Origin: Cochliopodium minus
Lineage: Eukaryota > Discosea > Himatismenida > Cochliopodiidae
DNA length: 31,874 nt
Reading direction: 5' to 3'
Assembly (NCBI GenBank): GCA_024220525.1
Contig: JAMYWO010000391.1
Coordinates: 1 to 31,874, forward strand
Shown here: one piece after another, positions 21,552 through 31,646 of the stretch
Position numbering within the stretch: position 1 is the first letter of the stretch
Layout: each line of letters begins with the position of its first letter
Made by a program: the position numbers and the translations under genes
Notes under the pieces: generated by a model
Databases searched by the model: none
Told to the model about the DNA's origin: nothing
Seen by the model: the letters and a program-made list of their open reading frames with translations, nothing else

Positions 21552-22964
21552 ATGCATTATAAATTGATTATACATTCAATTGTTGCAAAAAATTGGGAAG
21601 AAATAAAAATAAAAACAAACAATGTGATATTAGAAATAAGCTCTGAGGATGAAAGGCCAAGGTAAAAATAAAATATAGGAAATAAACTTGTTTCAAAAGA
21701 TAAAATAAATATTTTTGAACAAATAATAATAAATGCCTAAATAAATTAGATATCATTGAATATATCAATTATTTGAACTCAAATTTCAATTCAACATTCA
21801 TTATAGAAAATTCTATGCAAAATTTCCAATGCAAAAGATGGTATTCCTCAATCCCATAATACACTTGACAAAAACACCAATAACAATAAACATGCAAAAC
21901 ACAGCAATAGTGAATGATGTGATAGGAAGACATACAATCTTTGAATTCATGCATATGAACACGAGTCATCTCCATGGTAAACTAAATTTTGGGAGAAGAG
22001 AAAGTAATTCTCCGCTATATGAACTAAAGTACACAATCTATCCGATCAAGTACAAGTATTGCTTCGATTTGGTCGGAATTAGATGTTTGAAGCAAATTCG
22101 CAAGTACAATTCTGACAAGTTATCTTCCCTCGTTGAAATTAACGAGAGCGAATTGTCCAAGGAAAGAGGGATTGTGAATGAATATCAGTTGGGAAAGTTC
22201 AATTCTTATGATGTTTCTTCCATCTATTCCTCCAACAATCGTAAAAATAAACATTAAAAATAAATCTTTTTTTTAAAAAAAAACTTTCAAAAAAAACTTT
22301 TAAAATAAAAACTTTTAAAATAAAAATCTTTATAAAAATAAAACTTTTTAAATACATTATTTGTTTAAATCGAATTTTTATAAACAGAAACGTTCTCTTC
22401 GCTTTGCAACTTTAGTGTCACATACAATGTGGATAGAACATTCTCTGAATACACATTAGGCACAATAAAATTCACCCCAATAGACGAATTCGATGAAAAC
22501 GACAGATTTTTCTCCGAAAAAAAAATAAAGAGAAAAGAACAAGACTCGGGGATGGTGATTACATTCAGAGAAGACAAACCAGAGGGAATTAAAAAGATAG
22601 TTTTATTAGGTGAAGAAAAAAAAATAGAGGAAACAGTAGTTTTGTATTCTCCTCAACACATGGCTTCTTACGAGATCACTTTTAGCATCAGCAAGGAAAA
22701 AATGGATCCTTTTCTTCCTCGTTCTCTCAAGGAGAATGTCACTAAAGACACTTTCGACAAGAAAATTGTTCATGTTAACAATTCTAAGAAAAATGATTTT
22801 GAATCTGTCAAATTGAGTCAAGTTGAAGTTTTGATTGACGGTTTAGGTAAAAAAACAAAAATAATAAATATTTCAATTATTTATTTTCATTTTATTCATT
22901 ATTTATTTTTACCTTTATCTTTATTTTTATATATTTTTTATTTTTATTTTTATTTTTATTTTTA

Positions 22965-22995
<31 letters not shown>

Positions 22996-23507
22996 TTTAA
23001 ATTGTTTTATTTTTTTGTTTTTGTTTTTATTTTTTATTTTATAGTTTTTATTTTTTATTTTTATTTTTATTTTTATTTTGTTTTTATTTTTTTATTTTTA
23101 AATTGTTTTATTTTTATTTTATTTTATTTTTTTGTTTTTGTTTTTATTTTGTTTTTATTTTTTATTATTTATTTTTCGTTTTAATTTATTTATTTTTATA
23201 TTTTTATATTTTTATTTTTATTTTTATTTTTATATTTATATTTATATTTATATTTATATTTATTTTTGTTAATTTATTTTTTAATTTTTAATATTTATTT
23301 TATTTTTAGAAACTTTCGAGAAGTATTACCATGTTATGATGTCGGCTCAACACAGCATCAACATCATAGGGTGGGAGATATCCCTCTCTTTCGGCCTCAT
23401 CACCAAACAAAGAAGCAAAGCTCCCACCAAGAAGACTCCTCACTTCACCAAAAGTCCTTCAAAGTGGATCAGCTTAGAAGATGTCCTCATACACAAAGCA
23501 TTGGAAG
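21552..23507 (+). CDS. Phospholipase D-like protein, N-terminal part only (3' part missing at gap)
   Basis: Seen: exons 21552-21661, 21807-22240, 22388-22846 and 23310-23507 join in frame for about 400 residues and end on a GT donor at 23508 with no acceptor before the N at 23621. The first 36-codon exon (MHYKLIIHSIVAKNWEEIKI) was found only by splice matching. The N-terminal part looks like a C2 domain. The last exon reads VEVLIDGLGETFEKYYHVMM followed by SAQHSINIIGWEISLSFGLI, the typical entry into a PLD catalytic fold, then WISLEDVLIHKALE, which in PLDs precedes the 'GVKVRILLW' strand. Known: PLD catalysis needs two HKD motifs; none is present here because that region lies beyond the gap. 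Inferred: a C2-PLD enzyme at membranes; activity cannot be judged. Confidence 0.75.
22890..23305. repeat. (TTTTTA)n and (ATATTT)n hexamer tracts in PLD intron
   Basis: The 463-nt intron 22847-23309 is nearly all T with period-six A: a (TTTTTA)n run around 22930-22995, irregular T-rich copies, then (ATATTT)n around 23230-23265. It yields a spurious Phe/Tyr-rich extension of the upstream exon frame. Confidence 0.9.
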
Positions 23508-23519
23508 GTAAAATAAAAA

Positions 23520-23543
23520 CAAAATTATTTTTATTTTATTAAT

Positions 23544-23576
<33 letters not shown>

Positions 23577-23620
23577 ATTTTTTATTTTTTATTTTATTTT
23601 TTATTTTTTATTTTTTATTT
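23520..23620. repeat. T-rich (TTTTTTATTT)n tract abutting the gap
   Basis: Low-complexity T/A sequence in the next PLD intron runs straight into the unknown base at 23621. It is the kind of tract at which short-read assemblies stop. Confidence 0.9.
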
Positions 23621-23621
23621 N
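23621..23621. other. Assembly gap/join (single N)
   Basis: The only ambiguous base in the window. To its left is a truncated plus-strand PLD-like gene; to its right is a truncated minus-strand MFS gene whose exon runs into the N. The two 3' halves are both missing, so the N stands for sequence of unknown length or for a false join. Confidence 0.95.
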
Positions 23622-24314
23622 TGGTTTCAGGGAGATCTTGGCAGATAGCATAATACAAGTTACCTAATAATGAAACCAAAATCGATACAATCATAGAACT
23701 TCTTCTGCTATAAACCGACCTAAAATTTTATAAATTATAATTTTTTATAAATAAAAAGGAAAAATTATATTTTATATTATATTTTATATTAACTAGACAC
23801 ATATTTTTGACAAATATATAAATATCATACATAGATATAATCCGAGATATATTCTAATAAACAATTATTATTTTTATTTAGTAGATATATTAACATTTTT
23901 CCAATTGATTTTAATTCTTTCGTAATTTTTTTAATTATTAATTTTTCTACCATTTTCCCAAAAGAATAGATCCAATCAGCTGACCAAAAGAATAAACAGC
24001 AACAGTGTATCCATAAAAATTTTTTTGCGCTCCGGCCTATTGTACCCAGTTCCAAAATTGATTCAAAAATTAAAATATATTTTTTTTTTAAATACCTCTG
24101 ATAAATAGAACCATAATGTTGGAAGTACAATTGAAAAAGTAATACTTTGGGAGAATATAGTATAAAACATAATTCTCAATGAATTTTTGAATATATAATC
24201 ATCCACAGGTTCCGGTGCATCATTTATCGATAAATGTGATTTTTCAACATGATGAAACATTCTTTTGATCAAGAATCGGGTTTCTTTTTTTTTATTTATT
24301 CTTAAATTTCTCAT
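23622..24314 (-). CDS. MFSD8/CLN7-like major facilitator transporter, N-terminal part (truncated by gap)
   Basis: Seen: exons 24314-24096, 24036-23951 and 23719-23622 join through GT..AG introns for about 134 residues and run into the N at 23621 inside an exon. The first membrane segment (IMFYTIFSQSITFSIVLPTL) is followed by FYGYTVAVYSFGQLIGSILL, GKWSVYSRRS (the cytosolic loop A of MFS) and MIVSILVSLLGNLYYA. Known: MFSD8/CLN7 is a lysosomal membrane chloride channel/transporter with this 'LPT.W.YL' and 'WS..R' arrangement; SPX-MFS proteins look similar. Inferred: endolysosomal transporter; the remaining eight or nine helices are missing. It diverges from the AlkB-like gene over a 216-bp spacer. 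Confidence 0.75.
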
Positions 24315-24530
24315 AAATCAAAAGTAATCATTTATATTTTTTGATGGATAAAAATAATATTGTTTATTTTATATTCAAATCAAGTCATTCGTTTGATTAT
24401 GAGTGTTATAAAAATCAATTTGTTACATTTTTTTTTTAGAATGTTCTTCGAATTTTCAACGACAATAAAAAAAAAAAAAATTTGAGCCATTTTTTATATA
24501 ATTTTTTATTAAACAAATTTCAACATAAAA

Positions 24531-25468
24531 ATGAGCTGGGGAGGTAATCCATATGCAGGTACGAATATACATCATATTTGGATAAGATGATTTAATTTGT
24601 ACATCAAATAGGGAAAATAAAATATCAACCAAAGAAAACAGAAGATAAAAACAAAAATCAGGCGGGAAAATACGCAAATGTGATAATGAAATCGCAAATA
24701 GCAATGGTTAACAGTAATTTGAACACTGATTATGAAAAGATATTAAAAGGAGGATGCATATATTTGCCCAATTTTTTTTGTCAGACAAATCAGATGGAAT
24801 TATTCAATAAATTGAAACAAGAGATAGATTTAAAGGGGATGGTGAATTGGTCCAAACATTTCAAGCACGAGGATCCATCATTTTCCTCCACATTCACCGA
24901 AATAGTGGATAAAATGGCGAATCATTTCAATGTCAAGGTGATTCAAACAAGATTGAATTACTATAAAGATGGAAGTGATTGGAAGCCTTTCCATAAGGTA
25001 AGATAATATAAATAATTATTCTTTGAAATAATTTCTTATTTAAAATGCAAAAAATTTTCCATCAAATGATTCTCAATTTTTTAAAAGGACAGACATAATT
25101 ATAAAACTGAAACTTCCAAAATTAGAGAAGGTAAATAATCATACTTTATTTATGTTAAAAACATAAAGATTTTAAATAAAAAGATTTTACTATGGGAGCA
25201 AGTTTTGGTGCATCAAGGTGAACAAAACAATTTTAGTTATAACTTATTTTGAGTTTATGTTTATTAATTCATTTTATATTTCAAAAGAAATTTAGATTTT
25301 CAACACGAAGAAAGTAATCTTAAATTCAGTTTCCCACAAAATAACGGAGATATCTTTGCTTTTGATTCCGATATTAATAAAACTTTTTTGCACGGTATAC
25401 CCAAATCTTTTAAACCAACTGGTGAAAGATTTTCTATCATCGCTTGGGGGAAAAAACTTGATAATTGA
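24531..25468 (+). CDS. AlkB-like 2-oxoglutarate/Fe(II) dioxygenase
   Basis: Seen: five exons, 24531-24558, 24612-24997, 25088-25130, 25199-25217 (19 nt) and 25288-25468 (TGA), give 218 residues. The Fe(II) triad is H137-x-D139 in PFHKD, with the codons split by an intron between K138 and D139, and H194 in FLHGIPK; R206 in ERFSIIAWG is the expected 2OG-binding arginine. The strand NYYKDGSDW before the triad and GDIFAFDSDINK after it fit the AlkB double-stranded helix. Known: AlkB-type enzymes oxidise methyl groups on nucleic acid bases or proteins. Inferred: active enzyme with unknown substrate; no extra domain is seen. This is the only gene here ending in TGA. It starts 216 bp from the divergent MFS gene and ends 103 bp before the FkbM gene. 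Confidence 0.83.
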
Positions 25469-25571
25469 AAGTTTAAAAGAAAGAAAATTTAAAGAAAAAA
25501 GTTTAAAAAGTATATCAGAAACTTTAATTATTTTCATTTAAATATTTTTTGTGAACTGTCATGAAAGATTA

Positions 25572-27105
25572 ATGATTGAAATCAGAAAAAAAAAAATGTT
25601 TTATAATCGAAAATATTTATTCACCGGAATATTCTTATTCTTTGTTTTATTCTTTGCAATAAAGTATGTGATTGAAATTAATAATCAAAATATCGAATCA
25701 CTTCAGAAAATAAGGGAGTTGGAGATCACTCAATCCATGCAGATGGTAAAAATTGAAAAGTTGTTGGGGATGATGAGGGAAGAAACAATAGCCTCACAGA
25801 AATCAATGATGGAAAGCCTCATGAATGGGATCTCTGAAGAAATACAAAAGTACAGCAGTAAAGATCAGATTGTGAAACCTCATCAAAATCCTTTGGCCAC
25901 TTTTAATAAAAACAATATGCATCATCCACAAGGATTATCTGGTTTGATATCATCTCTTGAATATTATAATAGGAAGATTGGTGAGATTAAAAAAAATACG
26001 TTTAAAAAATACAAATTATATCAATTTTAAAAATCAATATTGGATGTATTATTCATTAAATTAGATACATTCATCTCAAACCCAAATCCTACCATAATTT
26101 ATAAAATTTTTTTTTGATAAAGTTGAATCAAAAACCGATCCCTCTTTCAAAATCATAACCTATGTGAAAGATGATGGTATTTGTAACTCAATAACTAACA
26201 CAGGAATTTTTGCTCCAATGTAAAAAACACAATAAAAAAGAAAATTTTTTTTTAACAAATTAAAAAAAGAGAAACGAGACTGTTTCGACACATACTCTAC
26301 AATAGATGTAAAAGAAGGGTAAATGGAAAAGCACCTCTCGTTTTAGATATAGGGTAAAAAAAAATTATCACTTCTTATTTTTCTTTTAAAAGTATTTTCA
26401 TGAAAGAGCAAATGTGGGATATTTTGCTTTATATGCTGCTAGTATGGGTAAATTTATTATTTCATTATTTTATTTTGAAAAAGTTTTTAATTATTGATTA
26501 ATAGGATGTCGAGTAATTGCTTTTGATCCACAAAAATATGTGAGGAACAACTTGATATTTTCTATTTCTATGAACAAGCAAAAGAATTTTTGAATTATAT
26601 TTTTTTTGAATTTATAATTTTTATTTTTTGTAAAAGATTTGAAGATCAAATAGACTTTATGACTTTGGCAGTAGGAAATCAAGAAAAAACAATTAGAATG
26701 ACAACTCCTAAGGGTAATAAAAAAATTAACGGGATCTTTTCTTTGTTGTATGATAAAAAAGACGAAAAATTCACCTACAAAGTGTTGATGGCAAATCTTA
26801 ACGAGTTTATTGAAGAAGATATCTTACTTTTGAAATGTGATATTGAAGGTGCTGAACATTTTGCTTTTGAAGCATTGGCCAACACAACACACAAAATTGA
26901 AAACATGATTGTCGAAGTAAAGTTTGCTATTGAAAAAGAAAAAAAAAAAAAGTTTCTTAGAGATCAATTTGACAGTGGAAAAACTGTCAATTATTACAAA
27001 GAAACTAACGAGAAGGTTATTAAGGATTATGACATCTCCAAACTAGACATTAAAACTTGGGATGGAGTAGCTGATATACCTAATGAAGATGTTTGGATCC
27101 ATTAA
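25572..27105 (+). CDS. FkbM-family methyltransferase, type II membrane-anchored
   Basis: Seen: six exons, 25572-25980, 26123-26219, 26270-26353, 26407-26447, 26505-26577 and 26637-27105 (TAA), give 390 residues. A short basic N-terminus precedes one membrane helix at about 15-33 (YLFTGIFLFFVLFFAIKYVI), then a stalk of probable coiled coil (about 35-90), so the catalytic part should be luminal or extracellular. The SAM-binding motif APLVLDIGANVGYFALYAAS spans exons 3 and 4, followed by VIAFDPQ, and LLLKCDIEGAEHFAFE marks FkbM. Known: FkbM enzymes O-methylate sugars or small molecules. Inferred: Golgi glycan methyltransferase. The last intron (26578-26636) begins with GC, not GT. The start at 25572 is the first in-frame ATG; a second Met follows at residue 9. 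Confidence 0.86.
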
Positions 27106-27221
27106 AAAAAAAATCTGGTTCTTAATAAAAAATTATTTAACAAAGAAACAAGAAGTTTACTCAATTTTTATTTAATTTTTCTTTATTGTCGGATAATTAT
27201 TTTCAATAAAAAAAAATTTGA

Positions 27222-28965
27222 ATGGAAGGCATTAATAATCACAAATCTATCACCTTATGGGAAAATAATTCAAAGACCAATTGTTCATCTTGTGACATTA
27301 AATTTACAGTTATAATAAGAAAACACCATTGCAGGTAAAATTAACTAATTTAAAGAATATGAATCACAAGTGAAAAATATTTAACAATCTGATTTCATTA
27401 AATTGTAAATTTAATGAGAATATAAACTTTTTTTATTTGTTAAATTATACTGGACAAATAAATACTGACCTTTTAAAAAATATATCTTAAATATTTTATA
27501 TTTAGCTTATAAAACACATGATTTCCATTCTATCCAATCTATAATTTATACCAATTTGATCTATGATACAGTATAATAAAACTTATAAATAAATATTCAA
27601 TGAATTTTTGCCAAATCAGATTGTGTGGAATAATAATTTGTGGGAAATGTTCAAAAAAGGGATATGTCGAAGAATATTCGAACAATGTGAGATTGTGTTT
27701 AAAATGTGATGAAAATAACATTGAAATATCATCAAACGAGAAATTAAAAGAAAATGGTTAAAAAAAAACATCAATTAAATTTAAAAAAAATGATTAATTT
27801 TAAACAAAAACAGATATTAGAGGTAAAAATTTTTTTAAATAAATAACAGTTTTATTAAAAAATAAATTTAAAGAGTGGTCAAAGTTGTTAGAAGACTTCA
27901 AAATGAGAAATGACGACAACAAATTAAGCAAAATAAACATGAAAATAAACGAAGGAATACCGACATTATTAAGAGGACAAGTCTGGGCTATATTAACACA
28001 TGGAAAAAAGGAAAAAGGTTAAAAAATTTGTTCAATTCTATTTTTTTTTAATTTTATTTTATTTTTTCATTAATTTTAATAATTTTAATTTTAAAGAAAG
28101 AAATATTGGTTTGTATGATAAATTATTAAATGATCCAAAAGACAAAGAATTATTGAGTCAGTTGGAGTTTGACATACCTCGATCTTTTGTTGATGGATTG
28201 GCGAGATACGATAACAAAAAAACTAGAAATTCTGTTTTCAACATTTTAAGTGCTTATTCTGTTTATTCAAAAGTAAAAAAAAATATCAAAATAATTAACA
28301 GCATTTTTTTTAAAATAATCAAAAAATTTTTTTTAAAAAAAAAGGGTATTGGTTATCATCAAGGAATGACAATTTTGACAACAGGACTATTAATTTTGAT
28401 TGATGAGGAAGATGCTTTTTGGGTTTTACATAAAATTCTAAATCTTAAAAAATATAATTTGTTTGAAATATTTTCTAAAGGGTAAAATGTATTTTCATTT
28501 TAATTTTTTATTAAATTTATTTTGTTTTTTTTAGATACAGCAAATATTTCTCACAATACGAAAATTTGCTAAACAAATTACCCAAACTAAAAAATCATTT
28601 CTTGAAAAATGACATACAATTTGAAGTGTTTTCCATGTCTTGGTTTAAAACTTTATTTCTTGATCATATTTCTTTTGATCTATTAAAAAGGATTTGGTAA
28701 AATAATAAAAATTAAAAAAAGAAAAATTAATTAATTTTCTTAAATATTCTTTTTCTTCAGGGATTTATATTTTCTTCACGGAATAGATGTTTTGTTTAAA
28801 CTTTCATTAATTATTTTACAAAAAAATGAAAAAAATCTCTTAAAAATGCAACAAATCGAACTTTTCCAAACACTCAAAAACCTCCCATATACTACATTTA
28901 AAGATGAAGAAACAATAGAAAGCCACAAAATAATAATAAAGAATTTGTTAGAATTAAAATTTTAA
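27222..28965 (+). CDS. FYVE-TBC Rab GTPase-activating protein
   Basis: Seen: eight exons, 27222-27334, 27620-27756, 27814-27822 (9 nt), 27877-28017, 28097-28272, 28345-28481, 28535-28696 and 28761-28965 (TAA), give 359 residues. The FYVE finger at 13-67 has C21, C24, RKHHCRLCG (C37, C40), C45, C48, C64 and C67; W13 is kept but the WxxD aspartate is not. The TBC domain from about 105 has GIPTLLRGQVW, the arginine-finger motif with D159 and R162 (FDIPR), and the glutamine finger Q198 in GYHQGM, then EDAFWVLHKIL. Both catalytic fingers are present, so GAP activity is likely. Known: FYVE binds PI3P on endosomes; TBC domains stimulate Rab GTP hydrolysis. Inferred: an endosomal Rab-GAP; which Rab is unknown. 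Its stop lies 22 bp from the convergent CCA enzyme stop. Confidence 0.88.
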
Positions 28966-28987
28966 AAAAAAATTCAAAAATTTTATT

Positions 28988-31469
28988 TTATTTTTTCTTA
29001 TTTTTCTCTTCTTTAAACATTTTGTTATCTTCAACAAAACTTACATAATTATTGTTCAAATATTCCATCATTTGTTCACTGTTAATGTTAGGTTCAGCTA
29101 ACTGCTTTTTGATTTGTTTGTCAATCAAATAAGAAATTAGTGATGGATCTTCATTTCTCAAAAACAATTCTTTAACTGTTTAAAATAATAATAAAAATAA
29201 AATTTAATCAAAAAAAAAAATTTACCTTTGTTTCCTTCAACGACAGGTCTCAATTCCCAACTGTCAATCAAATTTTGATCCAAAATAAATCTGTTCAACT
29301 TATGGTAAGATTCTTTGACTAGAATTTATTAATTATTAAAAAATAAAAAAAATAAAAATTTAAAAAAAAAAAGTACCAAAAATTATTTCATTCTCATTGG
29401 TAGATGTGGAATAACTGTTGATGAAAGATACAATGAAACTGCAATAAAAAATTTCCTTTCTTATGTTTTTGGGAACTGTTTTCACTTTTTGCATAACAAT
29501 GCCAATACTTTGTCTGTTGTATTCTTTAGATATTTCTTCTGTCAAACTTTTGGAAGTCTCCAAAATGGTCAAAACATTAGTAGAATATTTATTTGCCCAC
29601 TAGTAAAAAAAAAATTGAAAAAATAAAAAAAATATTGAAAAAATAAAAAAAATCTTGAAAAATTAATAAATTGTAAAAATAAAAAAAATTATAAAAATGA
29701 AAAAAAAAATTTTCTTTACTTTTAATGAAATTCTGATAATATAATCTATGACAGGAATCACATTGATCCCTTCCTTGCAAGTATAATTAAAATAATGGTT
29801 CAAAATGACAGAAACGAAAAGTTCAGTTTTGAGATCATTAGGAAGAAAAAAGTTATCGAAATAAATATTGTTTTTGTTGGTGTAAAAAAACTCTTCCAAG
29901 ACGTTGCATGTTGAAGAAATTTCAGTGGGATTTCTCTCCACTATTTTTTGGAGTGGATTTTTGGGGAGATCGAAGACAATGTGGAAGAGGTTGTGTTCAA
30001 CAATCAACTTTATTGCCAAAGTACAATTATACTCTTTAAATGAACGAGTAAATAAATTTGAAAAAATAAATAAAAATATATAAAGAAAAATAAAAAAATA
30101 AAAAATAAAAAATAAAAAATAAAAAATAAAAAATAAAAAATAAAAAATAAAAAAATAATAAATAAAAAATAAAAAAAAAAATTAAATTAAAAAATTAAAA
30201 AAAAGAATAAAAATTTACTGAACATGTCAAACAACTCTGAACCAATTCTTTCACGAACAATTTTGGTTTGTAATAAATGTCTTGGAGTGTTTTCTCCCTC
30301 TTTCAACACGCACAAGCTGATTTCTCTGTCCAAAGTGTACCCATATTTGCAGCTGAAGCGGAAAGCCCTCATAATACGAGCTGCATCTGCTCCAAAAATC
30401 ACCATAGGGTCACTGGGTGTTCTCAAAATTTTTTCTCTTAAATCACTCAATCCCTAAAAAATTAAAAAAAAATTAAAAAAATAAAAAATAATAAAAAATA
30501 AAATAAAATAAAAAATAATAAAAAATAAAATAAATTTTATTAATTTTTTTTACTTTCCCGGTTAAATCTTCTATTTGTTTGTTATTTATGTTATAAAACA
30601 AGGAGTTTATGGTGAGATCTCTTCTAGAAGAATCAGTAATCGCACATCCTTTAGGAACAGGTTTCACATTGGTGTTCTAAAAAAAAAATTTATTTGATAA
30701 AAAATATAATTAAAAAATGTAAATTAAAAATTAAAAAAAAAATCTAAAAAAAAAAAATTTAAAATAAAAAAAAATTTAAAAAAAAATTTTTTACAAGCAA
30801 ATCTTTTGTTTCTTCTATGAGATTTACGAAATCAATTTCAAGATCGAATATTTTGGTGGTAGTAGTTTTGATGAGCCTTGACTGATCCTCTTTGACGGGG
30901 ATGACGCTGATTCTCGAAACTTTCTTTTGTGCTTTCTTTTGGAAATGTTCTCCTACTTTCCTCACGAACACCTCAGAGTCTTCTCCCCATATAGCTATGT
31001 CCACATCTTCCGTGTTTATTTTCAATATCTAAACAAAAAATATTGAATAATCTCTTCTTTTTTTTCATAAAAATCTTAAAATGAAAATTTTTTTGTAAGA
31101 ATTTGATATTCTTTGATATATTTACTAACAAATTTTCAATCTCATGTCAATTAATTCCTTCAGAATAAAATGATTTCATTGTGAAATTATTAATTTTAAA
31201 AGAATATATTTCTTTGTTTGATCTTTGAAAGATTATTTATCGAATTAATTAACTTTAATATGCCTTTTGATAGTTACAATTTCACATTTTTTTGAAATTA
31301 AAGATATATTTCTGGATTAATTTTGTTTTTTTTGAATATTTTTTACCTTATCTCTGACCCATCCTCCAGCAACCCTCAATATGATCTCTGTATCATATTC
31401 CTCCTTTATGAAGTTCAACAAAAACTGAAATAGTTGTTCTTCCTTCTCCGACAAAATTATCTCGTTCAT
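28988..31469 (-). CDS. CCA-adding tRNA nucleotidyltransferase
   Basis: Seen: eight exons, 31469-31347, 31028-30795, 30676-30554, 30453-30219, 30033-29720, 29599-29377, 29318-29226 and 29175-28988 (TAA), give 510 residues. Class II signatures are LRVAGGWVRDK (residues 31-41), metal ligands D49 and D51 in EDVDIAIWG, SSRRDLTINSLFYN (135-148), and DAARIMRAFRF with the following ER(IG)xE block in KIVRERIGSELFDMF. Length fits the eukaryotic enzyme (yeast CCA1 546). Known: adds or repairs the 3' CCA of tRNAs, in cytosol, nucleus and mitochondria from alternative starts. No clear mitochondrial presequence is seen from this ATG. The first intron (31029-31346, 318 nt) is the longest in the gene and otherwise empty. 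It diverges from Mpv17 over 177 bp. Confidence 0.94.
30055..30212. repeat. (AAAAAAT)n low-complexity tract in CCA-enzyme intron
   Basis: Nearly perfect (AAAAAAT)n runs between about 30090 and 30175 fill the intron between the exons starting at 30033 and ending at 30219. Confidence 0.88.
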
Positions 31470-31646
31470 TTTTTTTTTTTTAGGTATAAAGAAAAACTAT
31501 ACAAAATTACATGTTCAAAGGATATAAGCAAGAAAAGGTTGTGGAATCATTGATCAATTCTGCTTATTTACTCAGAAATTTTCATTTTGAATATTTTTTT
31601 TTTTCAGTTAAAATAAAAAAATTCGTGTCCAAATTTGAAAAGAAAT
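31470..31646. promoter_or_regulatory. Bidirectional spacer between CCA enzyme and Mpv17
   Basis: 177 bp separate two divergent start codons, so both promoters are compact. A poly-A run (as read on the minus strand) sits directly upstream of the CCA-enzyme start. No consensus box is recognised. Confidence 0.45.

Noticed and set aside
22860-23291. Phe/Tyr-rich extension of the PLD exon and a second similar frame
   Set aside because: These are low-complexity (TTTTTA)n intron sequences without stops; the exon ends at the GT donor at 22847 and resumes at 23310 in phase.
23631-23660. Continuation of PLD after an apparent CAG acceptor right of the N
   Set aside because: The frame stops after seven residues, and the same bases encode a good MFS loop and helix on the other strand.
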